DNA from: Coptis chinensis
Lineage: Eukaryota; Streptophyta; Magnoliopsida; Ranunculales; Ranunculaceae
Direction of reading: 5' to 3'
Assembly: GCA_015680905.1 (NCBI GenBank)
Contig: CM027378.1
Coordinates: forward strand, 87,015,501-87,079,500
DNA: 64,000 bases
Positions 44,166-55,619 of the stretch are shown here, in pieces. Position 1 is the stretch's first letter; the number at the start of each line of letters is the position of its first letter. The notes under the pieces were generated by a model. That model was not told where the DNA came from. It saw nothing but the letters and a program-made list of their open reading frames with translations, and did no database searches. The position numbers and the translations under genes were made by a program.

Positions 44166-45035
44166 ATGGCTCAAAGACGTAGGATTTTGCCGGAGCACGC
44201 GTTTACTGCCGACCACTTCGCGCCATTTTACGGTGACTAGATGGTTAGGAGAGATTGGAGTGGTTTGTGGTACTCGACAGACGATTTTTACTATGAAGAT
44301 TTGGTCCGACAGTTTTATAGGACGAGGGAGTTGGATGGAAATATAACTTTTGTTAAGGTCGCTAGGAGGAGGAGAGAAGTATCTACTGGGCTGTTGGCTG
44401 AGATTTTAGGCATTCCGCCTAGACACCATCTCGATGCCACATTACATGATTCCCAATTTACTGGGGTCAAGCCTTTGATGAATGCGATTGTTTCGAAAGG
44501 GAACTATAATGCGAGCTCGCATTGTGTTCGTCAGTCGTCTCTCAAAACCAACCAGCTGGATGTAGCTCAGTGGATTGGTAGGAATGTCATAGGGAAAGAG
44601 AAAGTCAGCGACATCGGTCTGAACTGCCTTCACGTTCTATGTATACTCCAGGAGCAGAAGTATGAATTCTGTATTTTGGAGTTTTTGAGTAACATGATTA
44701 GGGGAGTTGGGAAGAGTATTACACCTCTCCCTATTTTGATAACGAAGATCATGATGACCTTGAGAATGACTCCGACGTCTGATAGGATTTGCCTGAAAGA
44801 GCACCGAAATCCTCATATTTATATGGAGTGTATCCAAAGATTTTGGAGGTTGCCTGAATAGAGGGTAGTTTAAGAGGATGACTCGGAGGATGAGGAGGAC
44901 ACGACATGTTTTGATGCCGGTGCCTTGGAGAGGTGTAGGTCGGATGCAGAACGCATGGTTGTGATTCATCGTGGCATGCGCTCTCTCAATATTATTTGCA
45001 TTAGTTTCGAAATAGAATTCTCTCAAGCATTCAAA
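44166..45035 (+). pseudogene. Extra 3' ORF of Athila-like element, copy A
   Basis: An ATG at 44,166 starts 'MAQRRRILPEHAFTADHF'. A TAG at 44,238 interrupts, and the frame 44,241-44,861 continues ('LLAEILGIPPRHHLDATLH', 'SDIGLNCLHVLCILQEQKYE'). ORFs of this kind between integrase and the 3' LTR are typical of Athila-like elements and resemble the plant-transposon domain with a '--LGIP-' turn. No clear signal peptide or membrane segment is visible. The end is cut at 45,035 by an LTR piece in the other orientation. Confidence 0.75.
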
Positions 45036-45757
45036 GTTTTTTTTACGACTATTAATCCTACCAAAGTCAATGAGAGTTTTATGAATTATACTACGATGCA
45101 ATTTATACTAACAAGATAATGGGATTCAACTACGAAATGCTACGGAATACTAAAGTTTGAATCTAGAATAAGAATTAGGGAGAATTGAATCTACTTTGAA
45201 TCCAACTTAATAAACTAGCATAGATTATTGTAATCCAATTCTTATGTTCTTACGGTAAGAATTGGTCATTCTAATCCCTAATTATACATGGCATCTCTAC
45301 CAATTCATAAATAGCATGTGAGGAAGTCCAACCCATTCTCATGGAGAATCAACGACCTTCTAGAGTGGAATAGACTCTTACAACGATTCTACACTACACA
45401 ATCAAGTTTTCATCAAGGGCAAACCCCTCTAATGGAGGTTTAGCCTTGATTCATCAAACTATCATTTCCATATGAATTAAAACTAGACATCATAAAAAGA
45501 TTGGAACTTTGCTTATTTAAACTCAAATGGAAACTACTCATGCAATAATTGATTTAAACTAATAATAACAAAGAAGTAAATCTAAGAATTGAAGCTAATA
45601 ATTAATGGAAAACGAAATTAGATTATCAAGAACTAAATATTTTATTGATTTAACAACTAAATAACAATCATTCAATACTGAAATTAAAACAAGAATAACA
45701 ACTAATTAATTAATTCCAAAACTAGATCTAGCACTAAGCTTTAATGGCTACCTCCTA
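45036..45757 (-). repeat. Partial Athila-like LTR, minus strand (3' LTR of copy B)
   Basis: It is the reverse complement of about 40,543-41,265 of the solo LTR ('gtgaggaagtccaacccatt', then 'ctcatggagaatcaacg'). The LTR start is missing on the right, where it joins copy B's extra ORF. Its end is missing on the left, where it joins copy A's ORF. It lies at the centre of a palindrome. Confidence 0.88.
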
Positions 45758-46440
45758 TCCTACCGTCCGGCAACATCCAAGTCTTTTGGATGCACTCCGT
45801 ATAAATAATTTCATTTGAATGCAATTTCAACATAGTTTGCTCAGTTCTTGGTCCCCAAGACATTATCTTCGTAATTAAAGCAGGGAATGGTGCAATACTC
45901 TTCCCAACTCCTCTAATCATATTTATGAAAAACTCGAGGATACAGAATTTATACCTCTTCTCTTGCAATATCCAGATAACGTGCAGACATGTCAAACCGA
46001 TGTCGCTCACTTTCTCCTTCCCAATGACGTTCTTACCAATCCACTGAGCTACAACCAGTTGGTTGGTTCGCAGAGATGACTGTCGAGCACAATAAGAATT
46101 CGGATTGTATTGACCTTCCATGAGAGTGTCGTTCATCAATGTAGGAACTCCAGTATAATGGGATTCCTGCACGGTGGCGTTGAGGTGGCGTTTAGGCATA
46201 ATGCCTAGAATCTCAGCCAACTTCTCTCTTGATAATTCTCTCCTAACCCCAGCCACCTTCATGAAAACTTTCCAACCATCCAACTCTCTTCTTATAGAAT
46301 TGTTCGACCAAATCGGAGTGGTAGAAATTATCTGTCGAGTACCACAACCTATTCCAATTCCTCCTAATCATCTCGTCACGAAAAAACAGCGCGAAGCAGT
46401 CGGCCGTAAAAGCTTGTTCAGGCAGAATTCTTCATCTTAA
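45741..46440 (-). pseudogene. Extra 3' ORF of Athila-like element, copy B
   Basis: The minus-strand frame 46,283-45,741 ('REKLAEILGIMPKRHLNATV', 'KVSDIGLTCLHVIWILQEKR') is the counterpart of the copy A ORF, clearly diverged. The first part (46,440-46,285) is in other frames. It ends near 45,757 at the LTR junction. Confidence 0.75.
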
Positions 46441-47465
46441 AGCCATTGAAAGTTTTGAACTGATTTGAGGGTTTGTATATGGTGTAGGAAACGATGTGAA
46501 ACAACCCTACTTAATAAAAAAAAATGATGGTGGTGGGACAGCTGTTGCTCGGCAGTTCAAATATTTTGTGGTTTTTTTTCTAATTTTCGGTGGTTGCAAA
46601 TGTTGGGGATGGTGGTGGGAGTGTTTTGGGTAAGGTTTTGAATTTGGGCATGGTTGTATTTAGGTTTCTCTTTTTTTTTTTAATTATTATTTTAGGTTAT
46701 GGTTTTGAATTTAGTAATGGCGGAATTGGAAAGAAATCGCGATACTGTTTTGTTTGGAAGAAGGAAACACACGCGCGTCACACGTGCGTACCTTGGGCCC
46801 AAGCCCAAATCGATTTCGAAATTCGTCGATTTTTCGCTCAACTTCAACCTAAAATTGCCGCTTCGTTACCGGTCCGATTTATGCGAATGAGATATGGAAA
46901 CGATCATGAGAGAATTTCCAATCCAATGATACATAAAACACTCTATTCTAACTTAGGGTGACATATAAGTAGATGGAAAACGCCTCCAAGTACGTGCATG
47001 ATGTAAGTTATGATAACGAATGAAATCTAATTTCATAGATAATGTCAACCCGAATCGAAATACGATTAAAGGGCCTAAGCAACTCAAATGGAAAGTTGAA
47101 CAATCCAATACGGAAAACGAACACCCCACCCCCAAACAAATTTTTGGCAATGAAGTTTAGAAAATTTGTTTTGAAAGCGGGTATTTTAAAGTCAGATTCC
47201 CGATACTTCCTAAATTACTATTTTTATGATTTTAACAATTTTTATTTTTTTATGAATAAGATTTAATCTAAGAAAAACAAGAAAGCAATAAAAGTATAAT
47301 TCACACCATAGAGGAACATGACTCAAAATCCGAGAAAACATGCAAGAGTGGAAAACGTGAATTATGTTTAACGTGGACTTAGGATCCGGTACTTATAGCC
47401 ACACACTCTATAGGGAGGTCCCGGTTACCTGAATGGTGCACTTACCAATATATAAAATTATAAGG
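46441..47465 (-). other. Inverted copy of the pol-to-ORF spacer, copy B
   Basis: The reverse complement matches 43,170-44,165. With the ORF it forms the right arm of a palindrome of about 1.7 kb per arm. Confidence 0.8.
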
Positions 47466-47529
47466 AAGTACACCAAACAACAAAATGAGCTGTTTATAGG
47501 CAGATACACGAGACTTTAAGAAATAAGCT

Positions 47530-47599
<70 letters not shown>

Positions 47600-47976
47600 T
47601 TCAGTTTTCCATATATCAACAACCTAAAGAGTTGTGGGTCTTTCCATAAATAAATAACATACAATACTCCCCGAAACAAAATCAAACACCAAGATTCTAT
47701 ACGATGCAACTTATTGAAATGAAAACGAAGTCTGATAGATCTTGAACGTAACCGCGCTTGCACCTTCTTTTTCATCTTTGAACGAGAGGGTGTCCAAGTG
47801 AATGATCGTGAGAAAATGGATGTTTGTGGAAGATATGGTAGATATGGATGAATTTTAGACGTAAGGAATGGAAGAAATGAGAATATGGGTTTGGCACAAA
47901 ACTCATTCATGGTGTAGGTGGGAACTGTCTCAATTCTGAAAATGAAGGTGTCAAGTGCCTTTCCCTTGGAAATTAT
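47466..47976. other. Unrelated segment replacing RT and integrase in copy B, with (TA)n
   Basis: Copy B lacks reverse transcriptase and integrase. In their place is about 500 bp with a (TA) microsatellite of roughly 33 units (47,531-47,597). A minus-strand frame through the microsatellite (47,910-47,494) gives an Ile-Tyr repeat tail and is not a gene. Confidence 0.8.
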
Positions 47977-49498
47977 TTATGTATTAAGAAGATTTAGAAA
48001 ATCATTAAGTACATAAGAAACAAAAGGGTCAAGCGCAAACTCCAGGTTCCTTTGAAAGGGTGGAAGGTGGGAAATATTTGTGAGGGAAGATGAATGAGTG
48101 TCAGCTAGAGCTCTCAGGTCTAGATCATTAGAAGCCTTGAGATATGCCAGACATTCCTCAATAGGTGGGTCAAAAGAATCACTGGGATATAGGGTGAAAA
48201 ATTCATCTTCTGTCATAGCGTCAAGGGATAAATGGATGTTGGCAGGGTGGGACTCGCGAGGTGGCAGGGAAGAGTTGCAAAAGAGTTGAAGGAAATCTTC
48301 CTCAATTTCCTCTACGTCCAAGGAGTATTTGTCGAAGTTGGAACTTCCAAAGGAAAGGAATTTGTGCATCACGGTCATTCGAAGCGTGGTTTTGAAATAA
48401 TCATGAGCTAAGCTCTCGATCATGCTAACCTCTCCATCGATATTAGGTATAAGGCAACTATTTAATCGTTTTAAAAGCGTTAACCGCGATAGCGGAAAGA
48501 TGGCCAAAGGACAAGGACATCGAACCATCGCTTGGCGGTTTTTAAGCGTTGGCGGTTGCCAAGAAAGGGCGCTAAAATGATCGGAACGAGAATCGTTAGC
48601 GACTTCTGTATCGAGGATAACAAAATCCGCAGGATAGTAGAAATCCTGAACCTTAACCAGCACATTTTCCACTACACCCTTAGGATACTTGATAGACCTA
48701 TCAGCTAATTGCAACGTCATTATTGTAGGTTGCATTTCCTATAGACCTATTTGTTTATATAAATAATAAGGGAGTAAGTTAACACTCGCCCCGAGTCTAA
48801 TAAAGAAGTGGTCGTGTGAGTATCCCCTAAGGTGCATTGTATAGTAGGATGAGCAGGGTCCTTGTACTTAATAATTCCATTGTGTTCCGTTAAAGTTGGA
48901 AACTATTTAGTTAAAAAGGCGTCTTTAGGAATCTTTGTCTTACGCCCAGTAGTGCACAACTCTTTAAGAAACTTAGCATAGTGAGGTAACTTTTTAATCG
49001 CTTCAAGAAAAGGTAAGTTTATTGTTAGATTTTTAAAAACTTCCCTAATCTCGTCAAAATTTGTATCTTTGTTTAACATAGCTAATTTCTGAGGAAACGA
49101 TGGTTTCTCTCTATATTTAGCATATGGATCAACAGGATGGTTAACCTTGCTTTTCTGTTTCTTAGGCTGTGGTTTAACTAGTACCTATACAGGGGTAGGA
49201 TCTTCAGTTTCTATTTTGGTATCTAGTGTAATATCTGGTGTAGGGACTACTGGTGGGATAACTATAGACATAGTTACTTTGTTATCCACCACTCTGCCTG
49301 AACGGAGAGTGGTGATGGAATTTATCTCACCTATGTTTGCATTTTCGTTACTAGTATTACCGTTTACCTCAAAAGCTGTGTTTGGTGTTTTAGGATTAGG
49401 TATCGCTTGTCCTGGAAACACAGCTTTGGGTTGTACTTTCTCTTGAGCTAAATGCTGTAAGGAAAGTTGGATGGCTTGTAAAATCTGTTGTTGAGATA
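47977..49498 (-). pseudogene. Athila-like copy B: gag tail, protease, and protease-RT linker
   Basis: On the minus strand, 49,498-49,140 gives the gag tail ('FPGQAIPNPKTPNTAFEVNG'), then the start of the protease region with 'LDSGRVLTYS'-like broken frames, then the frame 48,735-47,977 ('MTLQLADRSIKYPKG'). A long linker follows ('IEECLAYLKASNDLDLRALA') that is missing from copies A and C and ends at a TGA. The copy begins inside gag at 49,498 and points away from copy C. Confidence 0.82.
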
Positions 49499-49599
49499 TG
49501 GCTTTGTTAATAAATGCTTCAATTATTAAAAGGCTAAAGAAAGAGAGTCTCCTCTCTCTGACTTTTACAAAGCCTTGAACGATAGCCCTAAATCTTGGA

Positions 49600-50176
49600 T
49601 CGTTCTATCAAACCCAGTGGGGGATTTCCGAATCCCCCAAATATATTTAATTTGTTACCCGTTTTTCATGGGTTAGACCATGAAAAGCCTTATCAGCACA
49701 TGCGTAGGATTGACCAAGTCATTACTACATTCCACCATCCTACGGTTGGTGCTGAACAAATTAAATTAAGGGTATTTCCTTTCACTTTAGCTGATAAGGC
49801 GACGTCTTGGTTAACTGCCCAAGCGCCTAATTCTGTGGACTCGTGGGCTAAACTTGTTCAAAAATTTATGGAACATTTTTACTTACCACTGAAGACCAAT
49901 GAAATGCTTTACAAGATTCATTTCTTTCGATAGAATCCTCATGAATCATTTTTAGAGGCTTGGAATCATTTCACCGATCTTCTTATAGAGTGTCCACACC
50001 ATAACCTCACAAAAGACACGCTAGTTTGTGCCTTTTTCAAAGGACTTCTACACCACCATAAAGAAGTCCTTGACATAATGAATGGGGGTAGTTTCCTAAG
50101 TAAGGGAGCCTTAGAAGCTTATAAATTTTTAGAAGATCAAACGAAGCGTAATAATAACTGGGGGGGGGGGGGGGGG
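49600..50176 (+). pseudogene. Gag (retrotrans_gag domain), copy C
   Basis: The frame 49,595-49,933 reads 'FNLLPVFHGLDHEKPYQHMR', then 'LRVFPFTLADKATSWLTAQ', then 'WAKLVQKFMEHFYLP', the classic plant Ty3/gypsy gag domain. A TAG at 49,933 is followed in frame by 'NPHESFLEAWNHFTDLLIEC'. A run of 16 G (50,161-50,176) then shifts the frame. Only the 5' start of gag is missing. Confidence 0.9.
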
Positions 50177-50837
50177 TAATGACAATTTCTCCCATTCTGC
50201 TAGTTCTTCTATAACAGTTAATGTCGCCGGTATGTTTGAGATGAAACCCGATCCGGAACTTAAAAAGTTAATCGAATCTCTAACTAAAAAGGTAGAGACT
50301 ATTTCTGTTCAACAAACACCTATCCCCATCATGAATGTTAACTCCAATCCATGTAATTTCTGTTTTAGTCCAGAGCATCCCAACTCCTACTGTCCTCTCG
50401 CCTATGAACAACAACAATCACAACAAGATAATGTTTGTTCCATTAATAGCGAACCTAACGCAGCTTGGCATCAAAACCCCAACTTCGGTTGGCGGAATAA
50501 TCAACAACCTCCAAGGTTGTTTAACCCAAATGTTAGGCCAAGAAACAATTACAACCAAGGTCCACCAAGGCAAGGACAAGGTCAGGGTAATTATAATTAT
50601 AACAACCAAGCTCAACCACGACAAGGACAAGGTCAGGGTAATTATAATAATTATAACAATAATAATTATAATACTAATAGAGGTATCGTTCCGGTAAATA
50701 ATAACTACCAAAATCTACCCATTAATAATCAACGTGACATAGTTCCTGTCACACAACCAGTAGCAAATACTACTCTACAACCGGGTCATTTTGATACCTT
50801 TATGCAGTCTCAACAACAGATTTTACAAGCCATCTAA
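50177..50837 (+). pseudogene. Gag C-terminal part with intact zinc knuckle, copy C
   Basis: The frame 50,232-50,837 includes 'CNFCFSPEHPNSYC' (C-x2-C-x4-H-x4-C), followed by an Asn/Gln/Tyr-rich stretch with 'RQGQGQGNYN' twice. It ends with TAA at 50,835 where a Gln codon would continue in related copies. Confidence 0.9.
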
Positions 50838-51765
50838 CTTTCCTTACAGCAGTTAACTCAAGAGAAAGTACAACCCAAAGGTGTGTTTCCAGGTCAAGCG
50901 ATAGCTAATCCTAAAACAACAAACACAGCCTTTGAGGTGAATGGTAATACTAGTACGGAAAATGCAAATGTAGGTGAGCTAAATGCCATCACCACTTTCC
51001 GTTCTAGGAGAGTGGCTGATAACAAAGTAACTATGTCTATAGTTACCCCACCAGTTGTCCCTACACCGGAGATTGAACTAGATACCGTAATCGAAACTGA
51101 AGAGCCTACCCCTGTAGAGGTACCTATTAAACCACAACCTAAAAAACAGAAAGTAAAGGTTAGACATCCAGTTGATCCATACGCTAAATATAGAGAGAAA
51201 CCACCGTTTCCCCCAGAAATTAGCTATGTTAAACAGGGATACAAACTTTGACGAGATTAGGGAAGTTTTTAAAAATCTAACGATAAACTTACCTTTTTTG
51301 GACGCAATTAAAAAATTACCTAACCATGCTATACAAACAAATAGATCTACAAGAGATGCAACCTACTAAAATGACGTTGCAATTAGCGGATCGATCTATT
51401 AAGTACCCTAAGGGTGTGGTTGAAAACGTGCTTGTTAAGGTCTAGGATTTCTACTATCCTGCTGATTTTGTTATCCTCGATACAGAAGTCGCTAATGACT
51501 CTGTTCCGATCATCTTAGGGCGTCCCTTTTTAGCGACTGCCAACGCGCTTATAAACTGCCGCGATGGTTCGATCACTTCGATGTCCTTGTCTTTTGGCCA
51601 TCTTTCGGTTGAGGTAAATGTTTTAAAATGATGAAACAGTTACCAGATTCATCTGTAGATGGAGAGGTAAGCATGATCGAGAGCTTAGCTCAAGATTACT
51701 TTAATAACACATTTCTAGAAAACCATATGCATAAATTCCTTTCATTTGGAAGTTCAGATTTTGTC
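50838..51765 (+). pseudogene. Gag tail and deleted protease region, copy C
   Basis: The frame 50,883-51,251 matches the copy A tail. It then passes directly from 'IKKLPNHA' to 'IQTNRSTRDATY' (the reading of the 'YKQIDLQEMQPT' codons in another frame), so the D-[LST]-G-A active site is deleted. Downstream it follows copy A to 'DGEVSMIESLAQDYF'. Confidence 0.85.
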
Positions 51766-52556
51766 AAGAATATAAAGTAAATCTAAGAATTGGAGCTAAT
51801 AATTAATGGAAAATGAAATTAGATTATCAAGAACTAAATATTTTATTGATCTAACAACTAAATAACAATCATTCAATACTGAAATTAAAACAAGAATAAC
51901 AACTAATTAATTAATTCAAAAACTAGATCTAGCACTAAGCTTTAATGGCTACCTCATATCCTAACCTAATTGATACTTAAGAGGTAAGTCTTGTGTATGG
52001 AAATGGAGGAGACCAGATCCACATTTTTTTGCATGGGCTGAGGGTCCATGTTTTGGGCCGGAAAATCGAGCCCAAAACCCAATTTCTTCAGTCCACAGGG
52101 CCCTTTTCAACTGGCTTTGACTTCAATAGGCTTTTCGTCCACTTTTGCTCCTCTGATTGGGTCAAGGTTTGGACCATTGGAAAGTTCTTTCCGAGCCGGT
52201 CGTTTTGACATAAGGTACGCCCAATTCCGAGGCCTAAGGCCAAAGATATGGTCTTCAGAAATTCTGCTGACTTTTGTGTGATGTTTCTGCCTGCGTTGAC
52301 TCCGACTTTTCAGCTTCTGCCCGGGCTTTACAAAGGCTTTTTCTCCTTGAATCTTGGCCTTTAATCATAGAACTTCTTAGCAACCAACCCTTGCTCCTTT
52401 ATATCGCCAAAGTGGCACATTTCTGCACATAATTGACTTCAATGCCTTAAATACATAAAAGCACGTAATTAGCATTAACTCTTATTTATTACTCGCATAA
52501 TTGGTCTAAAAGTATTATTGTTAAGGGGTTAAAACTACAGTTTTGGACTCTTATCA
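51766..52556 (-). repeat. Partial Athila-like LTR, minus strand
   Basis: The reverse complement begins TGATAAGAG at 52,556 and follows the first part of the solo LTR (40,000-40,760). The rest is missing at 51,766, where it abuts copy C in the opposite direction. Confidence 0.88.
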
Positions 52557-52639
52557 ACAAACAATGTAAATTAAGCTAAATATGACATGTATAATCACTA
52601 TTACATAAAAGCTCATATACCACTGTTATTTACAGTGGT

Positions 52640-52915
52640 AAAAAGCCTTTAGCTACTGTTTTCATACCATGGTAACAACCACCGTGACAAATACTTCTAA
52701 CAACACCGTGGGAAAAAATAACTCTTATATACCACGATTTTGCGTCAAACCGTGGTCTTAGGATTTCCAAACCGTGGTTAATAGTTTGAAAAGTCTGCTC
52801 TATTCTATGTGAACTGTGGAAAATAGTGATGATAGATACGATGGTTGGATACAAACCGTGGGTTATATAAACTGCTTATACCTTGGTTCTTATCAAACTG
52901 TGGTTTATAGTCATT
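52640..52915. repeat. CACTA sub-terminal repeat field
   Basis: About eight variants of 'aaaccgtggt' or its inverse lie within 275 bp ('aaaccgtggtcttag', 'aaaccgtggttaatag', 'acaaaccgtgggttat', 'taccacgatttt'). Such clusters are where the CACTA element's DNA-binding protein binds. Confidence 0.8.
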
Positions 52916-53298
52916 TTTTTTTAAATAAAAGCCCCTAATTATTTGATTCTAATCATATTCATACAACCTGCAACCTACCCATTTTCATCATATTCCACAC
53001 TGGATTTAAAAACACATTGCTCAAATAAACAATTCATAGTGCAACACAAACAAAAGAAATAAATTTAGACATCCAACACGAAGACATTGAATTGCCTAAA
53101 AGAGTTTTGAACTTTTTTGAGTCATCAATAATGAAAGAAACATCCAAATTTACTTGTTCTATCAAAATAATAATGACCTAACTTGTTGCATCAATCAAAA
53201 AAGCAATCTATTTGTTCTATCTAAAATATCAAAAAAAAAATAATAAAAAAATGGTGAGACCAAGCACCACACCTTAACTAGAATGGGTCAAAACCTAA
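52916..53298. other. CACTA 3' non-coding region
   Basis: AT-rich with A runs. No frame supported. Confidence 0.5.
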
Positions 53299-54506
53299 CT
53301 AAGACTCAACGCTTGGCTTGAACGCTCCATTATGCTGGATGAATCTAAGAATTTCAAGTCGAACAACATCAAGTTCCTCTTATGTGTATGTATCTTTGAG
53401 GGATAGATTTGTCATCTGCACGATCAAAGATCAAAAAATATATAATAACTAAATAATGAAGAGTAACACAAAATAAAGAATGCTAGCTAGTGTATGACGA
53501 ATTATACCTTATTTTCAAAAGAATTATCTGACAAGCTTCCATTATTTCTCTCATAAACTTCATTACGTAATACCCACACTCTTTACTACTAGGTTGGTAC
53601 GGGCACTAAGTACAAACATGGAAAATATTCATAAGCATATATTTTTCCAAATACACAATATGTATGCATAAGAATTTGTTTATTACCATAATCTTCTCCC
53701 ACTTCACTGGACCTTTACTTCCTTTCCCTTCAAATCTTTCTATTTTCATGACCGCATTTCAAAATAAGATCAATATAAAACCTAATTAGCAAGTAAAAGA
53801 TAAGCATGTAATGATCTAATTATTTTATATCCATATCATTAGATGGTAGATTATGCATCAAATCCAACCAATTAAAAGTCATCTGCGATAAATTAATAGC
53901 AATCAAAACCCAATGTCCACTACAAAAAGATCATAGACATGTGTGGTTAAAAAAGAAAAATTAGACATTAATTAAAACTACAATATACATTCCAATGAAA
54001 ATGATAAAACATGGATAGTATTAAAAATATAAGACAATATCCTTGCCCTGGATTGTAAGGGATAAGAACAACTCTTTTTCCACTTGTATTCTGCAAGCTC
54101 TCCACAATAATTTGAGTTTTCTCATGCCCATTAGCTCTTGTGAAAGATAAAGGGTTTACAAATTCGACGACATCACGACAACTCACAAATTCGTCATAAA
54201 GAATCCTAGAGAAAGAAAAATAAAACAATCATAATTACTAAAACTAAAGATGAATACCTAAGATTTACGATAACACCAACAATAAAATTTTGCAGATCTT
54301 CTAACCTCATGTATACCACCAAAATAGTAGCATCTAACCAACCCATGTTACATACATCCATTATATTGCTTTTCTCCATAATGAAACTACCCATATTATC
54401 TCCAAACAATATATATAATTCTCCTCCTACTGGAAAATGTATCGAACCTTGGTCCCCTGGAAGCGCCATATTGAGGAATCCCACAAACGAATCTATTGCA
54501 CCTTGA
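53299..54506 (-). pseudogene. Ulp1-type (C48) protease region of the CACTA element
   Basis: On the minus strand, 54,484-54,206 ('MGWLDATILVVYMRLEDLQ') is the usual entry to the protease domain. Next, 54,140-54,010 gives 'KRVVLIPYNPGQGYCLIFL' (normally IPYN-G-HW-L, so the catalytic His position is changed to Tyr here). A C-terminal piece is at 53,385-53,305 ('ELDVVRLEILRFIQ') with an in-frame TAA. Exon-intron structure is likely. The protease is probably dead. Confidence 0.7.
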
Positions 54507-54611
54507 TTATGACTATCACTAGTTTGATTTTTACTTCCCTAAATTAAAAATTCAGAACAACCAATTATTAAAAGAGAAGCCAAATTCATAAATCGATCAT
54601 ATAACTTCATA

Positions 54612-54896
54612 TTAAAGAATCTTGTTATTTACCTCAATGTTGTCTTTATAATAGACATGGTCCTTTGGCCAAGGAACTTGTGTGCTAAGAGCATTTGCGA
54701 CATATCTAAGCTCCTCATTCACTTGTATAGGAAGAGCAAGACGGCCAGCTTCTTCAGAAACAAGTGATACAACTGCAACACGAACATTATTGAGTCCCAA
54801 AGGGTAACCGTGAATTTCTTTTCGTTTATTTCCCTCGTATACCAAGCCTTCAGCAACAATATTTGATCGGCGCGGCCAACTGCAGCCAAACAACAT
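54612..54896 (-). pseudogene. CACTA second-ORF internal domain (Ptta/En/Spm type)
   Basis: A 94-codon frame, 'AEGLVYEGNKRKEIHGYPLG', then 'NNVRVAVVSLVSEEAGRLAL', then 'STQVPWPKD', fits the conserved block (HG--LG---VRV, then V-WP---V) that sits between the Transposase_24 and protease parts in plant En/Spm-type proteins. Two diverged 180-bp repeats lie just upstream (see 54,960-55,380). Confidence 0.7.
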
Positions 54897-54959
54897 TCTT
54901 TTTCCTATATAAATGTCTAAGTATCATAATAAGCACACGACATTATATTTTAATAACAT

Positions 54960-55380
54960 ATTACGTGTAAACTACAATTTACCTCCCCTAGACCAAATGT
55001 TTGACCCCGTGTTTTCTTATTTGCCTTGTTCGCATGATCAAATTGAGCCAAATTACACTCTAGGCCCTACAATTGAAGTATAAATCTTAGAACCATTTTA
55101 AAATTATATATATAACATGTAAAATACTACTTACCTCTCCTAGTCCAGATGTTGGACCCTGAAATGGTGTTTGTCCCCATGTTTTATTCTTATTTGCCTT
55201 ATTTACGTGATCAGATTGAGCCAAATTACACTCTAGGCCCTACAATTGAATTATAAATCTTAGAAGCATGCAACATTATTATAATTATATATATCACGTA
55301 TAAAATGCTACTTGCCTATCCTAGACCAGATGTTGTCCTCAAAAATGGTGTTTGACCTTCTTGTGTTTTCTTATTTGCTT
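54960..55380. repeat. Tandem exon-like duplication, about 170-bp period, three copies
   Basis: 'acctcccctagaccaaatgt', 'acctctcctagtccagatgt', and 'gcctatcctagaccagatgt' at 54,982, 55,134, and 55,314 are each followed by 'gtgttt-cttatttgc' and, in the first two, 'tgagccaaattacactctag'. Each copy has a splice-acceptor-like edge, so they may be duplicated small exons of the minus-strand gene. Confidence 0.75.
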
Positions 55381-55619
55381 TGTTACCATGATCTGCTTTG
55401 GGCTTTGATAGAGGTTGGGCTGCCTCCCATTTTTTTTCAGCTATTAGTCAGGAAAATAAAATTTGTAGTTAGAAAGTCGGAATGCATAAAATGGTTGGGT
55501 CAAACTATTGTTGCACAAACACTAGATGCAACGATGAAGGATGCACAAATAGATGGCAGGTTACCAATAAACAAAAAAAAATTTAAAAAAAAAAAACATT
55601 CACAGTAGTAACTTATTTG

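Larger units (their letters stand above)
36941..45035 (+). mobile_element. Athila-like Ty3/gypsy element A, 5'-truncated, interrupted
   Basis: The order gag C-terminus, protease, reverse transcriptase, RNase H, integrase, long spacer, additional ORF is that of the Athila lineage. The 5' end is cut within gag at about 36,941, where homology with copy C (50,231) begins. The 3' end is cut at about 45,035, where a minus-strand LTR piece starts. A solo LTR (40,000-41,438) splits it. Several stops and frameshifts make it non-coding. Confidence 0.88.
49499..51765 (+). mobile_element. Athila-like copy C, gag to protease linker, plus strand
   Basis: It starts head-to-head with copy B at about 49,499 and ends at 51,765, where the sequence switches to a minus-strand LTR. 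Homology with copy A begins at 50,231. Between 51,330 and 51,331 it has lost about 290 bp of the protease region that copy A keeps. Confidence 0.85.

Noticed and set aside
47494-47910. 138-codon minus-strand frame ending in an Ile-Tyr repeat
   Set aside because: The tail is just translation of a (TA) microsatellite, and the rest has no recognisable domain.
53918-53935. CACTACAAAAAGATC as a second CACTA end
   Set aside because: No sub-terminal repeat field or partner end near it; it falls within the existing CACTA element and is probably chance.
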